DNA of 64,000 nt from Bemisia tabaci (Eukaryota > Arthropoda > Insecta > Hemiptera > Aleyrodidae), in the NCBI RefSeq assembly GCF_918797505.1, contig NC_092800.1, positions 2,728,001 to 2,792,000 on the forward strand, written 5' to 3'. The notes beneath the pieces were generated by a model. It was given only the letters and a program-made list of their open reading frames with translations, was not told the origin of the DNA and did no database searches. This document shows positions 26,319 to 39,183 of the stretch, in pieces. The position numbers and the translations under genes are program-made. The first letter of the stretch is position 1, and each line of letters opens with the position of its first letter.

Positions 26319-29300
26319 ATGACGTCTTTATTTCGCAGTATCATGAACACAAAAAATCAAAGCCATGCGGTAAAAAAGTCAATAATAGCGCAGGTTTCAA
26401 TTAGCATCAAAGAGATCCAATTGGAGTATGCAGAAAGTGACACATCACTCGTCGCCAGCAATGTGACTGATGGACTTTGCACCGCTCTGGAAGCGATATT
26501 CATTCATGGCATGAAAGAAACATTTTTCAACAAAATGTCATTTGCATTATCAAACGATTTGGATTCTTTACCTCAGCCGAATTTCTGGCCAGCCCTTCTA
26601 GTCTACTCCCACCGAGAAGTTATCGATCAGGTAACCCATTATGCTTTTTGTAAGTTATCTCTGAGGCACATGTGGCGTTTGGTTGTTGCAGGGCGCCAGA
26701 GTGCGTTGTAGGAGCAACTTTTATGTATGTATCTCTGAGGGACTTGGACTTGTATTTAATTTTTATGAGAAACAGAGGGGTTCAAGCGGGGAGTTGTGGA
26801 GTAGTCTTAAAAACAAAGATCTCATTTTAACCATTTTGTGCTGGATTTAAGGGGGGGGGGGATGATCCATGGTCCATGGCATCAAAGTGTTGGGGGTGGC
26901 AAACTGTAGAGACACAAGGGCAGATTTTAAAATAGTGATTACCGTATTTTTGCCTTTCAAGTTTTTAAAAGGTCAAGGCTCAAGTTCAAGGCTTCAAAAA
27001 GGTCATCCTTTGCCATCCAGAGGCGCCAAAAATTGTGAGTCCATTCTTGTAACCATCGCGCATTGAATTCACTTCAATACTGATTTCATATGATAAAGAG
27101 AAATGTTGCTTTAAGCGGAATATTCCTTGAAAATATGCTTTTTTGTGCAAAGATAGCTCTGACCAATCAGAAAGGCGACTGCAAAATCATTTTGGGGTTA
27201 GCTGGACCCATTATCATCGCAGAGCAGCCTCCCGATTGGTCGTAAGTTTTGTTTCAAGAAACAGTACATCTTGGAGGGAAAATTTTACTCAAGTGAACTT
27301 TTCCCCTCTATCTTGAAATCAGTACTTACTTTCATTTTTCAACCCCATTTTTAAATTTCCCTAAATATTTCTTTTTTTTTTTTTTACTACTTCAAGTAGC
27401 CCACAAGGGCTAATCCTGCGCTTTAAGTCCCATCCTCCCTCCGCCCCTACCGAACCAGTCCCTGGCAACCATTGTTTGCGACCATCAAACTCGGGTCGCC
27501 TGACCGGGAATTGAACCGGGGACCTCCTGATCATAGAGCTAGCGCTACAACCACTACACCATAGGAGGCGGACCTGACCATGTGATGGCTGGATTGTTCA
27601 CTTTTCAACTTAATCTCCAACTTTTTTTATCTACCAGCCGTCATCCATTATTTTAATGACAAGACTTGCAATTGATAGTTACATCGATTACAGCCAGCCA
27701 ATCATGCAGAGACTTGTTGTCTCACCATCCGCGATGTCATCAAGTCTATATAAGCGTGGGCTCCCTGTTTCCCGTGGTCCTTCCACCCCTGACCCAAGAA
27801 TGCATCACTCAGCCTCCCCCTCCCTCAGGCTATTTTAAAATTTGATCGTGAATTTTTTTGTAATTTGTAAAAATTTTCATACAACTCCGTTCTTTTGGCT
27901 CCGTCAATCTCTTGTCCTCATTCAGCTCTCCCACACTCAAGCTCTCCCACTCATTAGTAAGTTTTTTTTATGTTTATTTATTTATTTATCTATCCATTTA
28001 TTTATTCATTTATCTATCGTTTTATTTATCCATTTATTGTTTTATCTATCTATCTATTTATTTATTTATTTATCCAAGCAGACTCTTACTAATGGCATGG
28101 TACCTCAACTTCGGTTCTTTACTTGTGACACTTGAGAAAATCAGTTTCATAAGTATTAACCTGTCTCTTACAGCTTAGAATATGCTCTTTTAAATATTTA
28201 ACAAGCAAAATTGAACTTACTGCATGTTTGTTTCCCCATCAAAATTTCATACAGAATATGGTGAAAATATTGACAATTTTCAAGCTCATTCAATCAACAC
28301 AGTTTGCAGTAAATTCAGTCAATCTTAACCCTGAACTTGACCTTGCTGAGGCCAAATTTTCCATTGGCAATGAATTCTAACATTCAGCAAATTACCTGAG
28401 TAGGAGTAGGGTTTTACTCTTAAAACTATCAACACCCTTGTCCATTGATCATCTCAACTTTTTTTAATCTTACCCGACCATCGCCAACCTCTGAGCATTG
28501 TTAATGAATGACAGTTCAGTTAATCAAGCAGTCTTGTTAATCAAGCGTGCCTTAAACTTCTTTGACCCTCTTAACAGCATCTCTTCATTGCTTTTGTTTT
28601 TTAGATCAACAAGCTGAGTCAAGTTAAAACGGATATTGGACGATGTCGAGCATGGCTCAGGATAGCTCTGAACGAGACGCTGACCTCAAGTTACCTAGCA
28701 ACGATGAAAAAGGACTCAAGAACTCTACGACACTACTACAAAACATCAGCGTTTCTCCGAGATCCTGAATGCTTAAGTATTGCTATCACAATGATTGAAG
28801 GCATAGAGGCCTGCCGCTTTGAACTAGCTTACAATTCAAGTTTATTGAACGCTTGGACAGATTCGCCTCTTATGTTGGCTGGCTTGTGGACTCCAGCAAT
28901 GAAACCAACACCAGTAGGTGTGGCAACAGACGTTGCTCAAACGCTGAGCGCTGAGGAAAAATTTGATGACTCAGTCAGTTCAATGATGTCTGTCTCCTCA
29001 TTGCAAACCACCGGATCTCTTATCACCATCGGAGTCAACGAAGAGGAGGCACTCCGAATCATTTTAAGTACTCCTACGCATAATTCTCCGTTTGAGTCAG
29101 CTCAGGAATCAGAATCCGATGAAAAAACGGAATTTAATGATCCTGTTCTTGAATCCAAACTTAATCAAGAATACTCAAGTAGTCCTTCGAATCCAGAGGT
29201 CATAACCGCTGGCAGAATAGATAATATCACCTCTGAAACATCAGCCAATCAAGATTGTGCAACAGACGTTCAAAGTGATTGTGATCCCGTCCAAAATGTC

Positions 29301-32300
29301 GGCCAAAGTAGCACAAATGAGAGTTTCTACTTATTGCTCAAAAGTTACAACAATACAGAGGCGAACAACAGGACAAAGAATGCTTTTGAGTCCATGAAAC
29401 CACGTGATCTGCTGCATAGTCTCAAGTCAAAAAATAGTGAAATCTCAGCGTGTTATAAAATAATCTCTGATAATGTATGTACACATTTTGCCTCTTTATT
29501 TTTTCATTTCATAATTGGACTGCATTTTGCAATTTGGAACTATAAATTTTGGCTCCTCTGGAAAAACACTGATGTACATAGGGAAACTAATGGCACATAC
29601 GTTGTTTTTAAACCGGGCTAGAATTTATAGTTCCAAATTGCAAAATGAAGCCCAATTAATCTCTCCTCTCTCAAAGATTGTCACTAGGAGCTTAACTGTT
29701 GAAGCCAGATCTAGCATCTCTGACTCTTCACTGAAGACAGAGATCTGCTCCTAGTAAAATTTATACCGGTATCGGGAAAAAATGCGTAGTTTTTCAAAGA
29801 AATGCAAAATGTTAAACCCATTTTTAATTTTGTATTACAATTAATTGTTTTGGGCTTTTTCCATTGTATCAAAAGAGAAACTATTTTTTCAAAGTCCCTT
29901 CCTTTCCTTCTTTCCTTTTGTTCTTTTTTTAGGAGGAAGCGACCTGGTAAAGTTGGCCTTTTAACTGTTAGTTTAAACTTTTTTCCCTCAAGTATCACAG
30001 AATCTTTAATACTGTTTTTTTTCATTTCTGTCTTGTAGCTAGTCGAAAGTGGTAATGAAGATTACGATGTGTTAGAAGAGACGATGAAAAGTCCATCCGA
30101 GGTAAGCCTACTGCAGTTATCCTAAAATTCGATTGGTCTAAGGAAATATGCAATAGATTGGTGGTTTTTCATACATTTTTCAAACTTGGAATCAAAATTT
30201 TTATTTTCCTTGCTCTTCAGGAAAATCAAAACATACAAAATTAGGAAAAACTTGAAACCCTTGAATAGAGAATTTGCAGGTGTCTGAAATTTGATGAATT
30301 TTGTGTTGAAGTGGAAATTACTAAGTGAACTGAACACGAGAATACCCTTGGTTCATGAATTGAACAATTATTGGAGAAGATATGGCAAAACAATCTTATT
30401 CGCTAAAATATGTGTTCAAATGGGAAATGCCGCCAGATGACGTCACTAGGCAGTGCATTTTCTCAAGTCATTTTCCTCAAATTTTTGCCTGTAAGCTACA
30501 AACTTGCCAAAATTTCAAAGTGATAATTACAAATACTCTCTCTGATCCAACTCCCAACTCTTTCATCATAGCTCTTGGTATAACTTTGCACTAATGGTGA
30601 GCAGAAAAATGGATTATTTCCCATCAGTTGGATTTTCACATTTTTGACCCTATTCAAGAGTTACGTCAAACACCTATTTTGACAATTCACTATTTTATGC
30701 TTTATTCTGTATTGTCTCTAACCGGATGCATGCCTTTTAAATGTGCCAATATTGTTAGACTTCTTTTGCCTAAACCTGTCTGATTGTCCAAAGTAAGCGG
30801 AGTAAATGGTTTCTAGCTGCAACTTCATATCCAGGTCTGAGTGTAATTCATATTAAAATGTTCGTTTACTCGTAAAATATTTCAGGAATCAAACGGGCTC
30901 ATAGAATATTTATACAAAATTCCAACTGAGCTAGGCTTGGACTATCAAAACTACTTGTGCAAGAACTGCGCTCAGCTAGTTGGTATTCATTTCGAAAAAG
31001 CAATGTAAGTTCTTCTATCACAATTGTTTAGATTTTTTTTTTGGTATTTTTCTATGTTATCCCTCACCTCTCATCATGCACCTGTACTGTTTGACCTTCT
31101 TACTTTTTAATTTTCTTTTTTATAATTGTTGAAATATAGTCTGAAATTTTAAATGGGTCAGTAAATAAATAAAAGAAATGAATCAACAAAAAAAATTCTC
31201 ATTAGTTCTCAATGCGTGTGAAAACTTATAAATGGCTTGCACTATTGAGTGGACCATCATTGGCGCTCTTGGGATGAACTTAAATGAAAGCCCAATTTTT
31301 AGGAAAATCTTTTTTAGAAAAATCGGTGGGTAAAGGGAAGAAAGTGAGGACAGTATTGAACTTACTGCTTAAAATTTCATAAGAAGCAGTTATTAAATCC
31401 ACAACGTTTTCTAGGTACAGACCTGCGTTATATAATGCTATGAGGGGTTGATAGGTGAAAGGTCTTCATGATTGTTTTACCAAGGATTACAAGGGGTGTG
31501 GGAGGAGGACGGAGGGTTGTTGTCGAGCTGTATGTTACTTGACGGTGCATCAACCCCAAATTTACACTGAACATTTTTTCATTGATTTTTTACATTGATT
31601 TCACAACGTTTCTTTTCAATTCTTATCAGCTTAGATACATTAATTTAACACATAAAATATGTATTTCCAATTTCATTTTATTCCGTTCATTTGCCTTGCC
31701 AATTTGTAAAATCTTGTGGAAAGCTTGATTTGAGCTTTTAGTAAAAAAATGTTACTTAATTCATGATAAGCTTTGAAGTTCCAGGTTGGTAAGCTTTTTT
31801 TGAAGTTGGAAGTTGATTTTAGTGAAAGTCAGTGGCATCGTTGTTCTGTTAAAAATTAAAATGAGATTATTAAATTAAATTGTGAATCTAGGTTGCATAC
31901 AAAAGTTGAAGTAAGTTTTTTCTTATTCACTAAAAAGTCTTTTTAATTTTTTTTTAGTTATTGTAACTACTTTGGCTGTTATTACTGCCCTGACTGTCAT
32001 AATGAAGATTCAGCGGTGATTCCTGCAAGGGTAATTTTTAATTGGGACTTCCAGTTCTATCCTGTTTGTAGGAAAGCAGCAGATTTTCTGACTGATATCC
32101 AACTTCATCCAGTTTTCAACCTGAAAACGATAAATCCAAAACTGATCTCAGCTGTTCCAGACTTGGACCGAGCCCAGGTAAAGAGATGCTATGTCTCACA
32201 GCCTTCTTTAAATAAGATCTCTAAAGTGTTCATTCAAGAACAGGACCAATGAAACCAATAACCCGATTGTGCGAGACAAATCCAAGGGGGATTAGACTTC

Positions 32301-35300
32301 TATAATTTCTAATCGGCTGTTCTCCTAAATTCCTCCCCCAGTTTTTTCTTGGAAATTGATTGGACTTTTTTTTCATTTATTTATTAATCATATCACTGAT
32401 GGAAACATTATGGTTTACCGAACATATTTTCAAATTATAGCAAAAGAAAAAAAAATCAGAAAATTTTGAACAGATAGAATGTTTTTCCTTTGAAATTCTT
32501 GCAGATTAGTGTATTTGATCGAATGGTGCATCTAGCAGGAGTTGCACTCAGTAAAACAGATATATTCCCATAAGGTTGAAAAACACTTAAGTGGTTTAGG
32601 AGTTGAATCCAGTCTTGAGTATTTGTCATTGCTGAAGCTATGTTGTCATCTCATGCTTGTAATGTGAATGTGTTTATATTTAATATACGTTATAAGTCCT
32701 CAAATATTGCACTGATGTATTTTTCAAATATTCTCTATGTAGAAAGCCCTGCACTACACTGCTTAATGATGTTCATTTATAAGTCTTGGAAATAAGAAGT
32801 AATCTAAAAATACCTAGCTCAAGAAACCTTTTCTGTATTTTGAGCACCTACTCATGTTTTCTCCTTCATTATTTATTATGTTAACATTCTTTTTTCTCTC
32901 ATTTTACCCTCTAGCGACTGCGGCTGCAGTTACATTACCTTGCAAAGTATTTAATCACATGTCGAGAGTCCATCTCCGATCAGCTCCAGAAACTCATCTG
33001 GCCGCGCGAATATCTGTACGAGCACATGAATATTTACTCAATGGCTGTAAGTTTTATTTATCCACGCTATCGCAAGAGCAGTCATGGCTGAATTTTCGGC
33101 ATTTTTTAGTTTTCTTCAAAATTTGGTCAAAAACTTTGTGACAGTTTTTGGAAAATTGACTGCTGTGTTTGATTCCACCTTGATTGTTTATGTTCTAGAA
33201 TGTTCACGTTCTCGAACATTTTGTCCTTTGATGTCGTGTGCTGCTCCCTTGATCCAGTTTTTATGGTTTATTTTTTTATTTCTGCGCTTGCCCATTTCTA
33301 CAGCAAAGCAATATCGATAGACAAAGAGTAAAAATCCTGAGAACGGGAAGCATTCCTTGATCGTTTTGATTATCATGTATTCTTGGGATCCATGATGGTT
33401 GAAGCAATGAGATGACAATGCAAGAGAGCAGCCATTGAGGAACTTTTATATCTCACACTCCAACTAAAAATAATTCAATCTTTTAAAGCACGCTTTTTTA
33501 AGCCATTTAATATGTTTCTAGCGAATATTTACATAATTCGCCGAAATTAAAGTAACTTTTTAACCATGCAACAGTTTCATTGATTTTGAAATGAGCTTTA
33601 GTCTAAACGTAGTGATCATTCATGTCATAGTAAAGAAGAGGTGTTAGAGAATGTCACCAAGTAGTTAAGGTCCTTCTTAAGATCTATAAGATCTATAAGA
33701 TCTGGTATTCAGGGTGTTTTTTGTACCATTTCAATCAAAGATTTTTTAATTTTATCCTCTCTGTTTGATTCAGGATCTATCTCAAATCGCAAATGGTGTT
33801 TTAATTCCATTTTTGCTGAAAATCGTCTCGCTCGCCACAACTCATGTTACGGACTGCTCTTTCTGTCACTCCAAAGGATTTATATGTGAGATATGCAAAG
33901 ATCCAGAAATAATATATCCTTTTCAATTAGAAACTGCGCATCAGGTTTGTAAATCCTTTTTCTTTCTTATTGTTGTTGAACGGTTGTAATGATAATGTGT
34001 TTCATGATGATCCTACGAGTGGCTCGAAGACTTTGTCAACCATGGACCACTTAAATTTTAAGCACAGAACCCGCAGACCTATTGGAAAATTGGAGTTTTA
34101 TTTATTTATTTGCTCTAATTTCAGAACGCATCAAATGCAATATCTGACCCCCAAGCAGCAGATTATGGGAGGAAGAACTTCGTAATTTTCTTCTTTAAAC
34201 TGAAAGTTTTTCTCAGTCACCATATTTTCATATGTGTAAATGATTCCGATAGGCTTTAGCAGAACACCTGAGACTTATCTGTTAAAATGTCCTTTCAGAA
34301 TTGCATGTTCACAGCTTGGATTTTAACGGCTTTGAAGGAATTTGCTGTTGTTTGTTTATTTTGGTCCCAAATTACATTCATAACTTTTTTAAGAGAAATG
34401 AGTGGGCAATTTTTGATCTGCTTGGAGGGGAGTTTTATAACTGTAACCGCCCAGACTTTTATATGAAAAAAAGCTCGGAATGGACCACTAGACAAGGTAC
34501 GAATTTAAGCGATCTGATACATGTTTCTTAACCAGAATTTCACGTAGAACACGATTCACACAACGAAAATTACGGAAACCAACTCCTAACGAAGATATTA
34601 ACGTTTTTATTTCACATTGGTTACGAGGAATTTGAACTGCCCGCTCACAAGAAACTCAAAACTCTACGTGAGTCAAATCGCCCACTACAACGGTTTCAGC
34701 AAGCTTCTCAATCGAGCAATGTTCATTTTCCATCATGTGTTGTTCAAACTATTAGCAATTTGCTATAGCTGAGCCAAAGCGTCAAGATTGAGGTTGCCAG
34801 ATTTTTATATCGCAGAGACTGTCATGATAACGTTTAGCGCGCGATGTGAATCACGTAGACCATTGAGTTTTCATGAGCGGGTGGTTTGAATTCACGCATT
34901 AAGAATCATTAAATATCTTCGTAAGGAGTTAATTTCGGTAATTTTCGTTGTGTGCATCGTGTTTTACGTAAAATTTTGGTTAAGAAACATGTATCAGAAT
35001 GCTGAAATTCGTACCTTGTCTAGTGGTCCATTGAAAGGGAATAATACATGCAACTCCCTTGAGAAGTTCAATTTTCTTATGGACAGTCACATCCACGCTC
35101 TGAACTCTGGATATGAATGCTGTGTTTCACAAGAGAAGTCTGGGGAAAGAAGGGAAAAAACCCTGATTTTCAGAGGACCCTGACTCCAGAAAATGGGAAT
35201 ACCATCAAGGAATAAAAAAATTCAAGAATCCCACTTACCATGCCCATTTGTTGTAAATGTAGATCAATAAAAAAAGAAAAAAAGAAAGCAAAACAGAAAC

Positions 35301-35517
35301 CTCAATTTATGAATAATTGAAGTAACTAAGTGGAATAAAATTATTCTTTCTTTGCTTCCAGTGTTCGCAGTGCAACAGCGTTTATCATTCAAAATGTTTC
35401 AAAGATTCAAAATCTTGTCCAAAATGCATCCGAAAACAGAGGTATGAAGCGGCTAAATTATCAACCGAAGAATCAAAGAAAGTTACGGTGATACCGTTTG
35501 TAGGTCAAGAGGTATGA
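26319..35517 (+). CDS. PLEKHM1: PLEKHM1 orthologue: RUN plus Rubicon-homology domain, no PH domains
   Basis: This is a Rab7/Arl8 effector that brings late endosomes and autophagosomes to lysosomes through the HOPS tether. Exons: 26319-26630, 28605-29474, 30039-30101, 30886-31004, 31958-32177, 32915-33046, 33774-33944, 35362-35517. All phases match, giving 680 residues. The RUN domain (about 1-180) carries LCTALEAIFIHGM and DIGRCRAWLRIALNETL. Residues about 185-394 are low-complexity, acidic and Ser/Thr-rich. The C-terminal half is the Rubicon-homology fold: CKNC, YYCPDCH, SAVIPARVIFNWDF, CSFC, GFICEICKD, then CSQCNSVYHSKC and CPKC. Human PLEKHM1 has two PH domains between these parts and is about 1050 residues; here only 215 residues separate them. 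The start ATG follows an acceptor directly. The final codons overlap a possible donor (GAG then gtatga), so another 3' exon is possible. Confidence 0.93.
27372..27571 (-). mobile_element. tRNA-derived SINE in PLEKHM1 intron 1
   Basis: Read on the minus strand, the element opens with a tRNA-like head from 27571: CGCCT can pair with AGGCG, an A box (tggtgtagtgg) and B box (ggttcaattcc) of an RNA polymerase III promoter are present, and the T-stem CCGG/CCGG is intact. An unrelated body follows and it ends in an A tract (T run at 27372-27385 on +). The acceptor stem has mismatches, so it is a SINE rather than a working tRNA. No obvious target duplication. Confidence 0.8.
27965..28078. repeat. Interrupted tetranucleotide microsatellite (ttta/tcta)
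   Basis: The stretch is made of tttatttatttatc-type units. The apparent small reading frames over it (runs of Leu, Ile, Tyr, Phe) come from the repeat and are not genes. It lies in PLEKHM1 intron 1. Confidence 0.9.
29515..29655. mobile_element. MITE, ttggact-gcattttgcaat family, copy 1
   Basis: The ends ttggactgcattttgcaatt and aattgcaaaatgaagcccaa form inverted repeats extending about 36 bp inward (ggaactataaatt). It is 141 bp and lies only 40 bp past the donor of PLEKHM1 exon 2. Three more copies are at 49749, 58973 and 60097. Confidence 0.85.
34481..35030. mobile_element. MITE with tggaccactagacaagg ends, copy 1
   Basis: A 550-bp element with long inverted repeats: tggaccactagacaaggtac at the left and gtaccttgtctagtggtcca at the right, pairing for about 130 bp. 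It lies in the last intron of PLEKHM1. A second copy at 48535-49074 matches along its full length. No transposase reading frame. Confidence 0.9.
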
Positions 35518-35929
35518 CAAGCATAATATGAATGACAGAATAATGACTCGCGTTAAAATATAACGCTCGCTCTTTCGAGGGATGTTGTGATTATATTTGA
35601 ATAATTGCAAGCCTGTTTTAAACATGGAGAGAAGTTGGCTAACAAAAATGTAGGAGATCAGGAGTGGTAAAATAGTTGCCAAAGTTGGAAGTTAGAGGAA
35701 AAAATCAACTAATCGTAAGAATTTACGACACGGCATGGTTGAATGCAATTTCTCCTGATCTTCCTTACTAGAATGTTTTTTTTATTGTGAGTATATCCAT
35801 ATGAAATTAGAAAGCAACACTTATTGGTCTATCGTTGTATAGAATGTCTTAGGATTAATGCCTAAAATTTCAGGTGCGATTCCGGAGACCAAAATGAGAC
35901 TATTTTTGTTCTTTGTACATGAACTTTAA

Positions 35930-35935
35930 AATAAA
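35930..35935 (+). terminator. Candidate poly(A) signal of PLEKHM1
   Basis: AATAAA lies 413 nt after the PLEKHM1 stop codon and is the first good match downstream of it. Use of this site is inferred. Confidence 0.45.
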
Positions 35936-37313
35936 ATTCCTCCAGGCTACAGGGTACTGCGCTACAAGACGATATTCATTTTTTTTTATCATAAATCCTC
36001 TTTTGGATGGTTAGCCATGCAGTTTGACGCTAGGCTATAATTTTTGTTGCCAGCGCAAAATTTGGAAAAAAAAAACTTTTGACGTAAGTAGCTCGAGGAT
36101 TCTTAAGATATTTCAACCTTTCAGTCGTCAATTCTTGTTTCTTCCGAGAAATTATTTCCAAAGTATTTATCCCATTATTTTATTTATTTATTTTTTTTTT
36201 TTTTTGGAGGGGGTATCAAAAATTACAGAATTTTTCAAAAATTTATAACATTCACGATTATGATAAATCGCATATTTTTCTTTTGCAACTTTGCACACTT
36301 GCAGTTTGAAGAGGTTTGATTTCCGGATCCTTTCACAGTTCAAGTCTTATTTTGATCTCTATAACCACCCCTCAAATTTTTTGGTGTCAACCGTGGGACG
36401 TTTTGTCTATATAACATGAGATTCAAATTTTATTTCATCAAGGGAAATACTCAATTTCCTCTGTTAAGTTCTGTTAAGTTCTTAGAAAAATAACACAGAA
36501 TCACAAGAGGTTACATGGAAAATTTTGCAACATTGCAAATGAAGATCGGAGTCTTATTATCTCCTCCAAAAATGTGTTAATTGCCAATCATTATCCTACT
36601 GCCACTGTTGCCTCCATATTCAGGCGTACAGTTCAACCTATATTTTAATTTACATCCCTGTTTTGCCGTTTTTAATGAAATTTTCTCTGTATGTAACTGT
36701 TCCCCGGAAAACTGATAAGAATTTTGTTGAGTTGGATGGAAATTTAGAATTTGGCTATTAATAGAAAACACTCTCAAAGAAAGAATAAGCCTTGGTTCTT
36801 GTAGGCGCAAAAAAGCGTCTTAATCTGAGAATTTTAAGCCCTGGATATGGCCTATTGAAATTTCCAATAGAGCTTCCTTGAAACTACATTTAGAAATGGA
36901 AATTTCAATTTTTAGACGTTTCCTGCCTCAAAATGTCAGTATAATACTCCTCTACACAGTATTATCAATAATTCAACCTTAGTTTTTTCAACACAAAGGT
37001 CCCTTTTTCGATGGATGCTCACATTTTATTATGTTTGAAGGTAAAGTGAAAATTACCATGAACTTGGCCAGCTCATGAAACTTTATACTCATTAACTAAC
37101 ATTTTATGTTAAGACTTGCTCTTTCCAATTTTGAATATCCATGAGTGTGTCTGAAAAAATATCAGACATGCGATGAACCTGAAAGAAATATGGTGTGTCT
37201 GACGAATTTCAGTATCTGGTCTTAGTGCAGTCAGACTTGGAATGTACAAGTTTCTCATTGACTCATTATTAAGCAAACATTTTCTCTTATTGTTCTCGAA
37301 AGGATAAGAAGAG

Positions 37314-37575
37314 TTGAGGACTTTTTTGGTAAAAGGGCGCATAAGGCTTGCAATGCCGCTGAAATTGTGCAATTTTTCATAGTGTTTGCGGCAGATAAAA
37401 TTCATTTTACAGTCGATTTACTTCCTTACGATAGTGAGGAAAATCTTAGAGCAATTTTAGGGAAGAATTCATAGCAGAATTGTCGAATAAGTTACTTACA
37501 ACTAGAGAAGTATACATTGCACAATTTTAGCACCATCAGAAGTCTCATACGCCCTTTTACCGAAAAATGTCTCAA
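37314..37575. mobile_element. MITE, ttgaggacttttttcggtaaaa family, copy 1
   Basis: The left end ttgaggacttttttggtaaa and right end ttttaccgaaaaatgtctcaa are inverted repeats continuing into gggcg/cgccc. It is 262 bp. A diverged second copy is at 47855-48098 with the same internal landmarks (gtttgcggca...tgaaattcatt). Confidence 0.8.
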
Positions 37576-38483
37576 TTACGTACTCAAATTACAGCTTATG
37601 AAAAAGAAATAAAGAGAAAAAATAATGATTAAGCTCATTTACTCAGGCATGCTATAACCTCCCAAACGATGAATGACAATTTTTCATGACCTGACGTTTT
37701 TGCCTAGTTGCAGTGATTCCCACTGATCTCATGGCAAATCATGTGATTTGTCCTGACTTTTTATAAGTGATGGAAAAAAGGAAAGAAAGATCATCCCGTC
37801 TAAAAATTGTCTCATGTCTCAAGAGTTGCCTCACATTTGCCACGATCCACAAGTTGTAAGATTAGGCTTTTCTTGCACCCCTGAATTTATTCTCAATCAA
37901 GATAAACTTGCAGCCAATTTGAGCCGCAGAAGCATTGATGGCTCTTTAAAGTTTCAACTCTTATCAGTAAACTGACGCGAGTCGCACTTTAGTCACTCCA
38001 AATGTGCCTTGTTGGAAATTTATTTTATTATGTCGTTTTTAAGTTTTAAAATTTTTACTTTTTATTCCACGAGCTAGCAATAAAATCGTTTTTTCAATTT
38101 TTCATCTTGTGTTTTTCATAAAAATTTCAGCCTACTGAATCAAGCACTAAACAGGGTGGAGGAAATAAAATGTTTTTGATTTAAATCCAAAGGCCACAGA
38201 GAGTATAGTTTTATACAGAGGTTAGATCTTCTGAATATTACTTTTGTAACTGGATATTCTATCCTGTTTCATATATTTATTCATATACTTGATTTATGAC
38301 GACTTTTGCAGAATGATTTAATGACAACTCAGGACTTAAAAACTTAAAAAATCTGTTGATTTATTTACAAAAATATACATCGTACCAAGTGTTATACAGG
38401 CCAGTAATGTGATCCATAATTCCAAACCTTAACACAGAATATATCGCAGATCTGATATTAGTTGATTGATTAAAAAACTACTA

Positions 38484-38756
38484 CAGGGTGTCTAGTTTTT
38501 TCCTTTTGGGAAATCCTGGTTTTTCCTGATTTTTGATTGCTAAATCCTGATTTCATAATTTTTCCAAATCCTGATCAAATCCTGATTTTTTGCAAAGAAA
38601 CATTAATGTAATGTAAATTCACAAAAATAGCTCGAAAAAAAAATCCGATCGGACGGCCGAATTTACTCAAATCCTGGTAAAATCGGGATTATATCCTGAT
38701 TGACCTCAAATCTTGTTAGAATCGGGATGATGGGGAAAATTCTGATGCTAGACACC
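38484..38756. mobile_element. MITE with cagggtgtctag termini
   Basis: Begins cagggtgtctag and ends near ctagacaccat, with the interior built from repeats of aatcctgattt and its complement. Related at the ends to 14482-14748. The right border is approximate because the terminus is eroded. Confidence 0.6.
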
Positions 38757-39177
38757 ATCTACTACCTCCTACTGATAGTAACCTCCATGTATACTTTTAT
38801 TTCCAATAAATGCCTGCAAAAAATTCAACCGTTTGGTATTGAACAGGAAAAGATACATTTATCAGTCATTTGATGACCTTATTAAACTTGCTTGCAGCTT
38901 CTATTTCCACAAATGTTTCAATACCCGATTTTGAAGTAATGATGAGTAAACTAGTGACCCTTTAAACACAGTCTTCTTTTCCTGTCACAGGTAAATTATT
39001 TTACTGATAAGGCCGTTTTAAGAATTTTATCCTGGTACTCCTTTTTTTTTTTTCATGTCATACTCGGATAATTTTAGTTATTTTTCGATACTAACATTGA
39101 TATCATAATGTTCATTCAAAGTTATTCACAATATCCTCAGTAGACACTGAAGGCAGAAAATTCACTGAAAAAAAGGT

Positions 39178-39183
39178 TTTTAT
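39178..39183 (-). terminator. Candidate poly(A) signal of INTS12
   Basis: TTTATT on + is AATAAA on -, about 530 nt after the INTS12 stop. Other signals nearby are possible. Confidence 0.35.

Larger units (their letters stand above)
35936..39177. other. Convergent intergenic region between PLEKHM1 and INTS12
   Basis: No exon is supported here. Reading frames of 70-100 codons on both strands lack protein-like composition. Two MITEs (37314 and 38484) occupy part of it. Confidence 0.6.

Noticed and set aside
27480..27571. A tRNA gene on the minus strand
   Set aside because: The acceptor stem has mismatches and the sequence continues into a SINE body with an A tail.
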